Positions 44,288-52,823 of a stretch of 64,000 nt of DNA are shown here, one piece after another; positions within the stretch are counted from its first letter, which is position 1, and each line of letters starts with the position of its first letter. The stretch lies in assembly GCA_947453945.1 (NCBI GenBank), contig CANGJB010000002.1, positions 62,001 through 126,000 of the forward strand, read 5' to 3'. The notes beneath the pieces were generated by a model. It was not told the origin of the DNA. It saw only the letters and a list, made by a program, of their open reading frames with translations, and made no database searches. The DNA comes from Sphingomonadaceae bacterium. GTDB taxonomy: Bacteria > Pseudomonadota > Alphaproteobacteria > Sphingomonadales > Sphingomonadaceae. The translations under genes were made by a program, and so were the position numbers.

Positions 44288-45907
44288 TTGGCAGCGCCTG
44301 AACGGGCCCGCGGCGTGGAGAAGCCCGCGAACCGACGGAAACCGAATGCGCGGCAGTACCCCGCGTGGCTAGCGCCGATTGGCGCGGGCGCGCTGGCCGC
44401 GACCGGCTTCCAGCCGCTCGCCCTTTGGCCGTTCACGCTGGCCGCACTGGCCTTCCTGATTGACCGGATCGAGCATGCCCGCTCGGCCCGGCGCGCGGCG
44501 CTCACTGGCTGGCTGTTCGGGCTCGGGTACTTCACGCTCGGCAACAACTGGATCGCCACGGCCTTCACCTATCAGGCTGAAATGCCCGCCTGGCTCGGGT
44601 GGATCGCGGTCATGCTGCTTGCGGTCTATCTCGCAATCTACCCCGCAATCGCCGCATTCCTTGCCGCATGGCTGGCCCAGCGCTGGCGAGCCGCGTTGCT
44701 GCCGGCGCTGGCGGCTGCGTGGATCCTGAGCGAGTACCTGCGCGCTGCGCTGTTTACCGGCTTTGCCTGGAACCCGCTCGCCTTGGTCTCCCTCGGCGGC
44801 TTTGCCCGCCCAGGCCTGGCCATGGTTGCGCCATGGACAGGCACTTATGCTCTGTCCGGGCTGGTCATGATGCTGGCCGGCTTCTGGCTCTTCGCTTGGC
44901 GCGCGGCGCGGGGCCGGAAGTGGCCCGCCGCGCTTGCCTACGCGGCGCTGCCTGCCACGCTGATGCTGCTGCCGTCGCACGGCAGCGGCGGAGAGGGCCG
45001 CCTGGCCTACACGCTGGTCCAGCCAAATATCGGCCAGGACACGATCAACGACCCGAGCCTCTATGAAAGCCAGTTTCAGGGGATCGCCCGCCTTTCGCTG
45101 CCCACCAAGCCGGGCACGCCGCGCCTGGTGTTGTGGCCCGAAGGCGGGCTGCCCGATTACCTGCGTCCCGGCTACCCGCAGTTCTTCTACAACGCCACGA
45201 CGTTTGGCGCAGACCCGGCACTGGCCCGCCTGCGCATCGGCCGGGTGATCGGGCCCGGAAGCCTGCTGCTGACCGGCGCGACCGATCTTGTGGTACAGAG
45301 CGGCGAGGTTACCGCAGCCAGCAACGTGGTGACTGCGCTTGGCGCGGATGGCGCGATACGCGGCAGCTATGCAAAAGCGCACCTTGTGCCCTACGGCGAA
45401 TACCTGCCGCTGCGCGCGTGGCTTGCCCCGCTCGGCCTTTCGCGTCTCGTTTCAGGGAGCCTCGATTTCCTTGCCGGCCCCGGACCCCGCACCATCGACA
45501 TGGGGCCCCACGGCAAAGTGGGCATCCAGATCTGCTACGAGGTCATCTTCTCTGGCGAAGTGACGGACCGCGCGCACCGGCCGGACTATATCTTCAATCC
45601 CTCGAACGATGGCTGGTTCGGCTCATGGGGCCCGCCGCAGCATCTGGCGCAGGCCCGCATGCGCGCGATCGAGGAAGGCCTCCCCGTGCTGCGCGCCACG
45701 ACCACCGGGATCAGCGCGGTGATCGATGCCGACGGCGTGGTGCGCCAGTCGGTGCCGAGGCTGTCCGCCGGGCGGATCGATGGAAAGGTGCCCCCGGCCC
45801 ATGCCCCCACGCTGTTTGCCCGGCTCGGCAACCTGCTGGCGCTGGGCTGGGCGCTGGTGCTGCTGGCATCCTCGCTCGTGGTTGCAAGGCGGCGCGGAGA
45901 GCGCTAG
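44288..45907 (+). CDS. lnt: Apolipoprotein N-acyltransferase
   Basis: 539 residues. About seven membrane helices in the first ~230 residues precede a nitrilase-like domain with the catalytic triad: Glu in LWPEGGLPDY, Lys in SYAKAHLVPYGEYLP and Cys in IQICYEVIF. Lnt adds the third acyl chain to lipoproteins at the inner membrane. A final hydrophobic stretch lies near the C-terminus. A TTG start at 44288 is used, 9 bp after the DUF4167 stop; a slightly later start is possible. Confidence 0.95.
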   Translation: MAAPERARGVEKPANRRKPNARQYPAWLAPIGAGALAATGFQPLALWPFTLAALAFLIDRIEHARSARRAALTGWLFGLGYFTLGNNWIATAFTYQAEMPAWLGWIAVMLLAVYLAIYPAIAAFLAAWLAQRWRAALLPALAAAWILSEYLRAALFTGFAWNPLALVSLGGFARPGLAMVAPWTGTYALSGLVMMLAGFWLFAWRAARGRKWPAALAYAALPATLMLLPSHGSGGEGRLAYTLVQPNIGQDTINDPSLYESQFQGIARLSLPTKPGTPRLVLWPEGGLPDYLRPGYPQFFYNATTFGADPALARLRIGRVIGPGSLLLTGATDLVVQSGEVTAASNVVTALGADGAIRGSYAKAHLVPYGEYLPLRAWLAPLGLSRLVSGSLDFLAGPGPRTIDMGPHGKVGIQICYEVIFSGEVTDRAHRPDYIFNPSNDGWFGSWGPPQHLAQARMRAIEEGLPVLRATTTGISAVIDADGVVRQSVPRLSAGRIDGKVPPAHAPTLFARLGNLLALGWALVLLASSLVVARRRGER

Positions 45908-45916
45908 GGAACGGAC

Positions 45917-45932
45917 ATAAAGAAATCTTTAT
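45917..45932 (+). promoter_or_regulatory. Palindromic operator candidate upstream of metK
   Basis: ATAAAGA-AA-TCTTTAT is a perfect seven-base dyad with a two-base centre, sitting 18 bases before the metK ATG and just upstream of the GGAAG ribosome-binding site. It is AT-rich in a GC-rich setting. Its form resembles operators bound by small winged-helix repressors, and SAH-responsive ArsR-type (SahR) control of methionine-cycle genes is known in proteobacteria. Which protein binds here is an inference. Confidence 0.55.
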
Positions 45933-45950
45933 ATCACACAGGAAGCTCCC

Positions 45951-47156
45951 ATGCGCACTGACTACCTGTTCACGTCCGAAAGCGTTTCCGAAGGCCATCC
46001 GGACAAAGTTGCCGACCAGATCAGCGACGGAATCGTGGACCTTTTCCTCTCCAAGGACCCGGAAGCCCGCATCGCCTGCGAAACGCTGACGACGACGCAA
46101 CTGGTGGTGCTGGCCGGCGAGATCCGCTGCAAGGGTGTCTACGAGGATGGCGCGTGGGCGCCGGGCGCGCAGGAAGAGATCGAAGCAACCGTTCGCGCGA
46201 CGGTGAAGCGCATCGGGTATGAGCAGGACGGCTTCCACTGGGAAACATTCCGCTTTGAAAACAACCTGCACGGCCAGTCCGCGCACATCGCGCAAGGCGT
46301 GGATGCGGCTGACAACAAGGACGAAGGCGCCGGCGACCAGGGCATCATGTTCGGCTATGCCACCGACGAGACGCCGGATCTGATGCCCGCCACGCTCTAC
46401 TACAGCCACAAGATACTCGAGCGCATGGCTGCCGACCGTCATTCGGGCGCGGCCCCGTTCCTTGAGCCCGATGCCAAGAGCCAGGTCACGCTGCGCTACG
46501 AGGGTTCGCTGCCGGTTGCGGCCACCGCCGTCGTCGTCTCGACCCAGCACGCGCCGGGCTATGACGTGGGTGAGAAGGAAGCCGAGCTGCACGCCTATGT
46601 GAAGCGCGTCGTGGCCGAAGTCATCCCGCCAGTGCTGCTGCGCGAGACGAAGTACTATATCAACCCGACGGGTTCGTTCGAGATCGGCGGACCTGACGGC
46701 GACGCAGGCCTTACGGGCCGCAAGATCATCGTCGACACCTACGGCGGCGCGGCCCCGCACGGCGGCGGCGCGTTTTCAGGCAAGGACCCGACCAAGGTCG
46801 ACCGTTCGGCCGCCTATATCACGCGCTACCTTGCCAAGAACGTGGTTGCCGCAGGGCTCGCCACGCGCTGCACGATCCAGATCGCCTATGCCATCGGCGT
46901 CTCGGAGCCCCTCTCGCTCTATGTCGATACGCACGACACGGGCACCGCGGGCGACGACAAGATCGAGCAGGCGATCCTCGGCATTCCGCGCCTCGGCGGC
47001 CTGACCCCGCGCGCGATCCGCACGCATCTGGGCCTCAACAAGCCGATCTACCAGCCAACCGCCGCCTATGGCCACTTCGGCCGCAAGGCGGATGGCGACT
47101 TCTTCCCTTGGGAACGCCTCGATCTGGTGGACGATCTTAAGGCGGCATTTGCCTGA
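45951..47156 (+). CDS. metK: S-adenosylmethionine synthetase
   Basis: 401 residues. MetK makes SAM from methionine and ATP. Signatures present include [35 protein letters not shown] and the P-loop-like [22 protein letters not shown] 45951 has a GGAAG site nine bases upstream. The gap from lnt is only 43 bp, too short for a SAM riboswitch, but contains a perfect palindrome. A 12-bp hairpin follows the gene. Confidence 0.98.
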   Translation: MRTDYLFTSESVSEGHPDKVADQISDGIVDLFLSKDPEARIACETLTTTQLVVLAGEIRCKGVYEDGAWAPGAQEEIEATVRATVKRIGYEQDGFHWETFRFENNLHGQSAHIAQGVDAADNKDEGAGDQGIMFGYATDETPDLMPATLYYSHKILERMAADRHSGAAPFLEPDAKSQVTLRYEGSLPVAATAVVVSTQHAPGYDVGEKEAELHAYVKRVVAEVIPPVLLRETKYYINPTGSFEIGGPDGDAGLTGRKIIVDTYGGAAPHGGGAFSGKDPTKVDRSAAYITRYLAKNVVAAGLATRCTIQIAYAIGVSEPLSLYVDTHDTGTAGDDKIEQAILGIPRLGGLTPRAIRTHLGLNKPIYQPTAAYGHFGRKADGDFFPWERLDLVDDLKAAFA

Positions 47157-47172
47157 ATTGCAGCACGAATCA

Positions 47173-47205
47173 GCGAATGCGAGACTAACTATATCTCGCA
47201 TTCGC
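47173..47205. terminator. Perfect 12-bp hairpin between metK and a convergent gene
   Basis: GCGAATGCGAGA and TCTCGCATTCGC pair perfectly around a CTAACTATA loop, 16 bases after the metK stop. No strong T tract follows on the plus strand (CTGAATTAAAAATATA), so efficiency is uncertain. Given the convergent arrangement it probably serves as a transcription stop or RNA 3' stabiliser. Confidence 0.55.
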
Positions 47206-47246
47206 CTGAATTAAAAATATACGGCCTTATTTGAGGTGTATATTAT

Positions 47247-47924
47247 CTAAAAAGTATACCTGAAATTCAAGCCGCATATGAGGCCTTGAACAGTTATTGA
47301 AACCAATTCAAATGTCATGGCTGATTTGTAATTTTCATGTTTGATATACCGCCTGAATGCACCATAGTGTATGATTCCAGTTGCAAGTTTAAAGCCTAAT
47401 ATTGCAGAAACTGAGGGCTTTTTTCCCAAAATGGGGTTTCCCTCGGAGCAATTTGGCTTACTCACACAACTGATCGTTTGGGCAGCATCAAGCATTCCGA
47501 GCACTTGATACGCGATTTCCATGGCCTCGAGGGTCTTTATCTTTCGGCGCTTCAGGCGCGTTTGCTCTTGGCCCTCATCTGAAAGCGGGCGTTCAGCCCC
47601 GGACTGACCTTCAGGCGGCAAACTCTCAGAGATAGTCGGACCATAAACGGGTGGTGGAGCGGGTATCGAAACCGCCGCAAATGCACTCTGCAACTGGTCA
47701 AATGGCATTTCCGAGCTCGAATGGAAATTTTTGTACTGCGGATTATGTCCAAATTGACCGTCATTTTGAGCAGATGCGTATGCCGTTGTTCCAAAAGTCG
47801 AAGCGCATAAGGCTATTAACGCGATCAAAGTTTTTAAAAAATTTCCGGGAGTCAGGTTTTTCGGAGATTCTTTGCTAGGATTTATCAGATTTTTTTGCTT
47901 GGAGACTGACTGATATACAAACAT
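47247..47924 (-). CDS. Hypothetical exported or membrane protein, AT-rich
   Basis: 225 residues. I use ATG 47924, which has a GGAG site six bases upstream; a TTG 12 bases earlier overlaps that site. An N-terminal hydrophobic segment (LKTLIALIALCASTFGTTAYA) looks like a signal peptide. A Pro/Ser/Gln-rich linker and a basic patch (RLKRRKIKTLEAMEIA) follow. The C-terminal ~100 residues are hydrophobic: MLDAAQTISCVSKPNCSEGNPILG, then helices ending in GLICGLNFRYTF. This C-terminal arrangement recalls small DUF5658-like membrane proteins of sphingomonads. Codon use is far more AT-rich than the neighbours, suggesting transfer. Function unknown. Confidence 0.75.
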   Translation of the reverse strand: MFVYQSVSKQKNLINPSKESPKNLTPGNFLKTLIALIALCASTFGTTAYASAQNDGQFGHNPQYKNFHSSSEMPFDQLQSAFAAVSIPAPPPVYGPTISESLPPEGQSGAERPLSDEGQEQTRLKRRKIKTLEAMEIAYQVLGMLDAAQTISCVSKPNCSEGNPILGKKPSVSAILGFKLATGIIHYGAFRRYIKHENYKSAMTFELVSITVQGLICGLNFRYTF

Positions 47925-48020
47925 ATTGATCTCCAATTGATTTCAATATTATTAATAAATATGTTATTTGCAGAAATACCGGCATCTTTGCCAATCTACA
48001 CTGCGATCATATTTATAGAC

Positions 48021-48058
48021 AACGTGAACGCGATGGTTTATTGCGCGGTAATCACGTT
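48021..48058. promoter_or_regulatory. Stem-loop in the divergent AT-rich promoter region
   Basis: AACGTGA and TCACGTT pair around an inner CGCG/CGCG stem in the 238-bp gap between the two divergent orphan genes. It may be an operator or RNA structure. The flanking sequence is very AT-rich (around 47940-47965), consistent with promoters. Confidence 0.35.
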
Positions 48059-48162
48059 ATAGGTCGGTGTTTAGTAATGAAGCACCGCCACAGGCTTAAG
48101 TACATTTACACTGGGAGGCCGTTGCCCCACTAACGAGCCGTGGGATTTAACCGGGAAGGGTT

Positions 48163-48438
48163 GTGCAATTGGCTAGAATCTCGATTGTGGCGGCGCTTGC
48201 TGCGCCGTTGCTCGTCGTCGCGCCTGCCAGTGCCAAAGAGCCGCAGTCATCCGAAGTGAGTAACTCGGCAGACGCGGCCTCTAAGCCACTGCTAACTTCG
48301 GCAGATCCAGCCGAAGGCAGGCGTCAAGCACCGCTCAAGCAGAACACAAATGAGCCAGCCAAGCGGAAGGAACGCCCGCTTCGTGGCGGGATCCTCGGCG
48401 GCATTCTTTCGGTAGTCTTTTCAACCGTCGGCATTTGA
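48163..48438 (+). CDS. Small exported protein, 91 residues
   Basis: A GTG start with GGGAAGGG about eight bases upstream. A signal peptide (ISIVAALAAPLLVVAPASA) is followed by a polar, disordered stretch rich in Ser, Ala and Lys, and a short hydrophobic glycine-containing tail (LRGGILGGILSVVFSTVGI), which could insert into membranes. No family recognised. The tail pattern recalls small glycine-zipper peptides, but this is only a resemblance. It is followed by a strong terminator at 48524. Confidence 0.6.
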   Translation: MQLARISIVAALAAPLLVVAPASAKEPQSSEVSNSADAASKPLLTSADPAEGRRQAPLKQNTNEPAKRKERPLRGGILGGILSVVFSTVGI

Positions 48439-48745
48439 TAGGTGGTGTTAGGCGGTACGAGCGTCCTCCTTGCCAGCCGCAAGGCGCCTTCAGGTCTGAA
48501 TTGACAGGACTGGAGCTTTCCCGGGCTGCAATGACCCACAGCGTCATTGCAGCCTTTTTCGCTCACCAATCAGGCAAATCCGCGATAACCGCTGGACTTG
48601 CCGCGCGCTGCGCCGGGCATTCTGTGGATGATATAGGCAGCGCGCAGCCGTGGTTTCTTTTGGCCAGTTTAAACAGCATTCACGCGGTCGGCGACGTAGG
48701 GAGCAGCATCGCACCCTTCGCGAACTCCAGCTGAAGCCCCCTTTT
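48439..48745. other. 307-bp gap downstream of the small exported protein gene
   Basis: Holds a strong plus-strand terminator at 48524-48559 (separate entry). Between the stop and that terminator is an 85-base stretch with a CCTTG/CAAGG hairpin that could be just the 3' untranslated end or a small RNA. The part from 48560 to 48745 leads to the convergent acyl-CoA dehydrogenase; I see no gene in it. Confidence 0.45.
48524..48559 (+). terminator. Rho-independent terminator
   Basis: GGCTGCAATGA and TCATTGCAGCC form a perfect 11-bp stem with a nine-base loop, followed by five T residues. It ends the transcript of the small exported protein gene at 48163-48438. Confidence 0.8.
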
Positions 48746-50047
48746 TTACCCGAACATGCCCTTTCGCGGTCCCAGATAGCCGAACAGGTACGCGCCCACC
48801 TTGCGCATCTGGATTTCCTCCGCGCCTTCGGTGATGCGGTAGCGGCGGTGGTGGCGGTAGATGTGCTCGAACGGCTTGTGGCGCGAATAACCGATGCCGC
48901 CATGGACCTGCATCGCACGGTCTGCCGCTTCGCAGACCAGCCGGTTCGCCCAGTAATTGCACATCGAAACCTTGTCCGAAAGCTCGCGCTCGATGCGCTT
49001 GTGGCCGCCTTCCTCAGCTTCCAGCCGGTCCATGTCCCATGCCGTCTTGCGGATCAGGAGGCGCAGCATCTCGCACTGGGTGGCGAGCTCTACGAGCGGG
49101 AACTGGATCGCCTGGTTGCGCGCGAGCTCCTCGCCGAAGGGCTTGCGTTCCCGCGCATAGCGCACCGATTCCTCGATGCAGAAGGTGGCCGCACCGAGCG
49201 ATGAAGCGGCCTGGCGGATGCGGTTCTGGTGCACGAAGCTTTGCGCGATCGCGAGCCCACCGCCTTCGGGCCCGAGCATCGCGCTTTCCGGCACCCAGAC
49301 ATTGGTGAGCGAGAGCCGCGGGTGGTCCGTCGGCATGTTGAAGGTCCACATGTATTCCTCGATCACCAGCCCCTCGGTGGGGTTGGGCACGAGGAGGCAG
49401 GTGATCCCGCGCGCGTTCCCGGGCTCGCCTTCGGTCCGCGCAAAGACCGCGCAGTGGCTGGCGATGTGCATGCCGGTGATCCACATCTTCTCGCCGTCGA
49501 TCCGCCAGCCGGGCACGCCATCGCGGGTTTCGCGCACCGCGCGGGTTTCCATGTGGGTCGCGTCAGACCCGTGGCGCGCCTCGGTAAGGCCGAAGGACAC
49601 GCGCCGCGTGCGCGCGAAGCCGCCGAGGATGAATTCCTCTTGCTGCTCGGGCGTTCCGAAATGCTCGAACATGTTCACGAACGGGAAGTTGCCGACGATC
49701 GAATGCTCGTTCTGCAGATCGTTGTGGAGACCAAGGCCCTTCTGCGTGAAGTGATCGCGGATCACCGCCATCCAGAGGTTCTTACCGTCCTTGCCGCCGT
49801 ATTTCTTGGGCGCGGAAAAGCGCCAGTGGCCGGCAGCATCGGCGCGGCGGGTCGCCTCGATCAGCAGCGCTTCCCATTCGTGGCGCGGGAGGCCCTGATC
49901 TTCGAAATTGGTGCGCGCCCATTCACGGCGGTGGTCGAAGAAGCGGATGTTGTCGTCCGCCTGTTCGAGCGGCTTGATCTCGCTATCGATAAAGGCGTCG
50001 AGCTCGGCGAGGTAGTCGACGAGCTCCTGCGGCAGATCGAAGTTCAT
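48746..50047 (-). CDS. Acyl-CoA dehydrogenase
   Basis: 433 residues of the FAD-dependent family that introduces the 2,3 double bond in beta-oxidation. The substrate and FAD segments RVSFGLTEARHGSDATHMET, KMWITGMHIASHCAVFARTEG and the C-terminal QVHGGIGYSRHKPFEHIYRH are clear, and RYRITEGAEEIQ carries the candidate catalytic Glu region. Its ATG overlaps the stop of the upstream phosphotransferase-like gene by four bases. Pairing with an APH-like kinase mirrors the domain order of the eukaryotic ACAD10/ACAD11 fusion, which handles 4-hydroxy acyl-CoAs. Confidence 0.93.
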   Translation of the reverse strand: MNFDLPQELVDYLAELDAFIDSEIKPLEQADDNIRFFDHRREWARTNFEDQGLPRHEWEALLIEATRRADAAGHWRFSAPKKYGGKDGKNLWMAVIRDHFTQKGLGLHNDLQNEHSIVGNFPFVNMFEHFGTPEQQEEFILGGFARTRRVSFGLTEARHGSDATHMETRAVRETRDGVPGWRIDGEKMWITGMHIASHCAVFARTEGEPGNARGITCLLVPNPTEGLVIEEYMWTFNMPTDHPRLSLTNVWVPESAMLGPEGGGLAIAQSFVHQNRIRQAASSLGAATFCIEESVRYARERKPFGEELARNQAIQFPLVELATQCEMLRLLIRKTAWDMDRLEAEEGGHKRIERELSDKVSMCNYWANRLVCEAADRAMQVHGGIGYSRHKPFEHIYRHHRRYRITEGAEEIQMRKVGAYLFGYLGPRKGMFG

Positions 50048-51447
50048 TCCGTTCTCTCCCAGATGCGGCGCGCTTCGGCGAGCGCGGGGTATTTCGGCAT
50101 GTCGGCGGCCAGCGTATCGAGCACACGGCGGCGCAATTCAGCGAGAAGGCCAGGCTGTGCCAGCGTGGCGCGCCCATCAAGGAGCGCCTCGCTCAGTGCC
50201 TTGTCGTGCGGGCTGGGTCGGCCGGCGAGTTCGCGGCGCACGATCCCGAGCGCGTTCTGCGCGACGGCGAGTTCGAACCGCTCGCGCCCGGCCATATGCG
50301 GCTTGACCGTGGCGGCGAGCCATTCGGAGACGGCGGTGAGGATTTCAGCGGCGCTGGGTTCGCCTTCACTGGCAGCTGGCGGCGCAGGCGATGGCGGCAG
50401 GGACCGCGCGCGCTCAGCTTCAGGCGCATCGCTTTCCAGCAGTAGCAGGAGATCAAGGTCCTGCTCGGCGGCGCGACGCGCCACGACCACCCGTTCGAGC
50501 GAGCGGTCGGCGCCGCTGCGCCAGCCCTTGCCCATCGACAGCGCGGAGAGCGCCCACCACACCGTGCGGTAGATAAGCCAGAACCGGAAGCGCGCCGGAT
50601 CGAACGCGGTGCCACCTGCCGCCTGATAGGCGCGGGCAAGGTCTTCGATCTGCCCGAGGCCGAAGCCGCGCTTATCCAGCCGGCCGAAGCGCCAGACGGT
50701 CATGCAGCCAAAAGCGAGATCCTCATGCGCATCGCCGAGGTGGGCGAGTTCCCAATCGAGCACGGCTGATAGGTGGCCGCTTTCGACCATAATATTGCCG
50801 ATTCGCAGATCGCCGTGGAGAACCACGCGCGGCGCGGGCGGTGGCAGGTTGGCGCGCAGCCACGCAAGGCCCAGCGCAATGGGAGGCCGGTCCCCGCCCG
50901 CTTCGGTAAATTGTGCAGCCAGCGCCTCCACCCCGGCCGCGGGTTCGAGCACGGGCAGGAAGGAGAGGTCCCCCGGATCGAGCGCGTGAACCCGCGCCAT
51001 CGCACCGGCTATCTGATCCAGCAACTCGGGCGGGGAGGACAGCGCGTTATCGGGATCGGGCGAGCCCGGCGCGCAACGCATGATGAAGCCGAGCCCGAGA
51101 TCATCCTCGGGCATAAGTTCGGCCACGACTTCGGGCGCGATCACGCCGCCGGCGCGCGCACAGCGGATCACGGCGGCCTCCTGCGCCATATCGAGATGGC
51201 GTCCCACAACCCATTCAGCCGAAGGCGCGCGGCGCAGGACAAACGCTTCAGTGCCGATTTCAAAGCGCCAGCTTTGCATGTTAGCGCCGCCGGACAAGCG
51301 CATCAGGCCGGTGACAGCGCCCTGCCAGCCAGCGCGCGCCATGACGCGCCCGAGCCCGATGGCGAGCCCGTGGGCCGGCTCCCCCGCCTGTTCGGGGCCC
51401 AGACTTTGCCGCGGGTCTGCCGCCATCTGCTCCTCTCGCGCAGCCAT
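50044..51447 (-). CDS. APH-family phosphotransferase coupled to the acyl-CoA dehydrogenase
   Basis: 467 residues from ATG 51447 (MAAREEQM); ATG 51426 is an alternative. The protein-kinase-like fold is shown by VVLHGDLRIGNIMVE (HGDxxxxN) and AVLDWELAHLGDAHEDLAF. The N-terminal lobe has GLMRLSGGANMQSWRF. The C-terminal ~110 residues form an extra helical domain (ELAVAQNALGIVRREL). Homologous domains in ACAD10 and ACAD11 phosphorylate 4-hydroxy acyl-CoAs before dehydrogenation. The coupling with a dehydrogenase supports a role in hydroxy-fatty-acid catabolism rather than antibiotic resistance. Substrate is inferred. Confidence 0.85.
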   Translation of the reverse strand: MAAREEQMAADPRQSLGPEQAGEPAHGLAIGLGRVMARAGWQGAVTGLMRLSGGANMQSWRFEIGTEAFVLRRAPSAEWVVGRHLDMAQEAAVIRCARAGGVIAPEVVAELMPEDDLGLGFIMRCAPGSPDPDNALSSPPELLDQIAGAMARVHALDPGDLSFLPVLEPAAGVEALAAQFTEAGGDRPPIALGLAWLRANLPPPAPRVVLHGDLRIGNIMVESGHLSAVLDWELAHLGDAHEDLAFGCMTVWRFGRLDKRGFGLGQIEDLARAYQAAGGTAFDPARFRFWLIYRTVWWALSALSMGKGWRSGADRSLERVVVARRAAEQDLDLLLLLESDAPEAERARSLPPSPAPPAASEGEPSAAEILTAVSEWLAATVKPHMAGRERFELAVAQNALGIVRRELAGRPSPHDKALSEALLDGRATLAQPGLLAELRRRVLDTLAADMPKYPALAEARRIWERTE

Positions 51448-51686
51448 GCAGGCCACCTGTTTTCTGTTCGTTGCGAGCACTATCCTTAATCGGGCGGTTA
51501 ATGTCCAGCGTCCGGTTCGGACTGACACTCCAGAGCCGTGCTTTGGTCCGATCTCCTGCCCGGATCGTCCGGCACGGCAGGCCGCACGGCACACACGACC
51601 ATCTGCCGCAAACAGCACTTGCAGCGGAATCACAAACAGTTAGGCTACTAATAGATCCTAAACGGATTGTGGGCTAAGGGATCGAA

Positions 51687-52664
51687 ATGGCGTCGGGCGC
51701 AAACAAAATGAGCAAATGGGTCGCGGCTGCGCTGTGGTGCGCTGCGCCGTTGCTGCTGGCCACCGCCCCGGCTGAGGCGCGGCCCGGCACTGGCCTGCAG
51801 AGCGCGCGTGACGCGGCGATCGAACAGCAGGTTGCCGCGATTGTTGCGCAGGGCCGTGGCCGTATCGGTGTTGCCGCGGTTGATCTCGATGGCGGCGGGC
51901 AGATCATGATCAACGGCGATATGCCGTTTCCAATGGCCAGCACCGCCAAGATCGCGGTTGCCGCCACGTATCTTTCCGGCGTGGAGCAAGGCCGTCTGCG
52001 GCTTGACCAGTCGTTCCCGATGATGGTGCCCGTGGCAGAATCCACCGGATCGCGCGGCGCTGTCGCCAAGGTCCGCCCGGGCGAGGTGATGACGGCGCAG
52101 AGCTTGATGGAACTTTCCATCACCCGCAGTGACAACCACGCAACCGATGGCCTGATCGCTGCAGTGGGCGGCATCGGCGCGGTCAACACCTGGCTCAGCC
52201 GCATCGGCGTGGCGGGCCAGCATCTTGATCACACGATGGCGACTCTGGTGCGCGACGATGGCCGGGTCAATCCGGCGACAACGCTCGATACCCGCACCAG
52301 CAGCACACCGCGCGCGATGGTATCGCTGCTCGCCGCGATCGATCGGGGAGGCGCGCTCAGCCCGGAAAGCCGCGCGGTGCTGCTCGATACGATGACCCGC
52401 ACGAGCACTGGAAGGAACCGCATTCGCAGCGGCCTGCCTGAAGGCGTGATCTTTGCACACAAGACCGGCACGCTGGCCGGCGTTACCGATGATGTCGGGA
52501 TCGTGCGTCTGCCCGATGGCCGGCACCTTGCCATCGCCGTTTTCGTGACAGGCCCGGAAGGCCACACGGCCCATGCCGGCATGATCGCGCAGATCGCCCG
52601 CGTGCTCTATTATGGCTACAGCGAGCCCCAGCTGCCCAGCGGGTTTGAGACAGCGCGCCGCTGA
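51687..52664 (+). CDS. Class A beta-lactamase-like serine hydrolase
   Basis: 325 residues with a signal peptide (WVAAALWCAAPLLLATAPAEA). The class A motifs are present: catalytic STAK (ASTAKIAV), SDN (TRSDNHATDG) and KTG (AHKTGTLAG). In the omega loop, aligning N170 and the TP pair puts Asp (RDDGRVNPAT) where class A enzymes have the deacylating Glu166. It may therefore be a slow or altered lactamase, or a peptidoglycan-related hydrolase. A beta-lactam substrate is not shown. It is monocistronic; the gap upstream is 239 bp. Confidence 0.85.
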   Translation: MASGANKMSKWVAAALWCAAPLLLATAPAEARPGTGLQSARDAAIEQQVAAIVAQGRGRIGVAAVDLDGGGQIMINGDMPFPMASTAKIAVAATYLSGVEQGRLRLDQSFPMMVPVAESTGSRGAVAKVRPGEVMTAQSLMELSITRSDNHATDGLIAAVGGIGAVNTWLSRIGVAGQHLDHTMATLVRDDGRVNPATTLDTRTSSTPRAMVSLLAAIDRGGALSPESRAVLLDTMTRTSTGRNRIRSGLPEGVIFAHKTGTLAGVTDDVGIVRLPDGRHLAIAVFVTGPEGHTAHAGMIAQIARVLYYGYSEPQLPSGFETARR

Positions 52665-52752
52665 ATTGACAGAAATACCGGTTTTTGCTGCGGAACCTTC
52701 GTGTCCGCTGCGAAGCCGTGCGCCCGCCGAATAACCGCGCGTCCGCCGCACA

Positions 52753-52799
52753 AAAGAGAAGGGGCGCAACCGCTTTCGCGATCACGCCCCTCTATCTCT
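52753..52799 (-). terminator. Terminator of the Ala-rich mini-lipoprotein gene
   Basis: On the minus strand, AGAGGGGCG and CGCCCCTTCT pair around an inner GCG/CGC hairpin, then TTCTCTTTT follows. It lies 25 bases after the stop at 52824. Confidence 0.55.
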
Positions 52800-52823
52800 A
52801 TTCAAACCCTTGACGGGGTTGAA

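Noticed and set aside
45908-45950. A SAM riboswitch upstream of metK
   Set aside because: The gap is only 43 bases, too short for any known SAM riboswitch; it holds a simple palindrome.
48439-48560. A signal recognition particle RNA or tRNA before the terminator
   Set aside because: The conserved SRP tetraloop region and tRNA cloverleaf features were not found; it is most simply a 3' untranslated region.
47157-48745. A prophage or integrative element at the AT-rich pocket
   Set aside because: No integrase, transposase, phage gene, tRNA or flanking direct repeat was seen, so only foreign-looking cargo can be claimed.
50044-51447. Aminoglycoside resistance gene
   Set aside because: The HGDxxxxN and DWE motifs belong to the wide APH superfamily; translational coupling to an acyl-CoA dehydrogenase points to lipid metabolism.
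51486-51501. TTAA repeated with an eight-base spacer, resembling a CtrA box
   Set aside because: The canonical spacer is seven bases, so this does not fit the motif.
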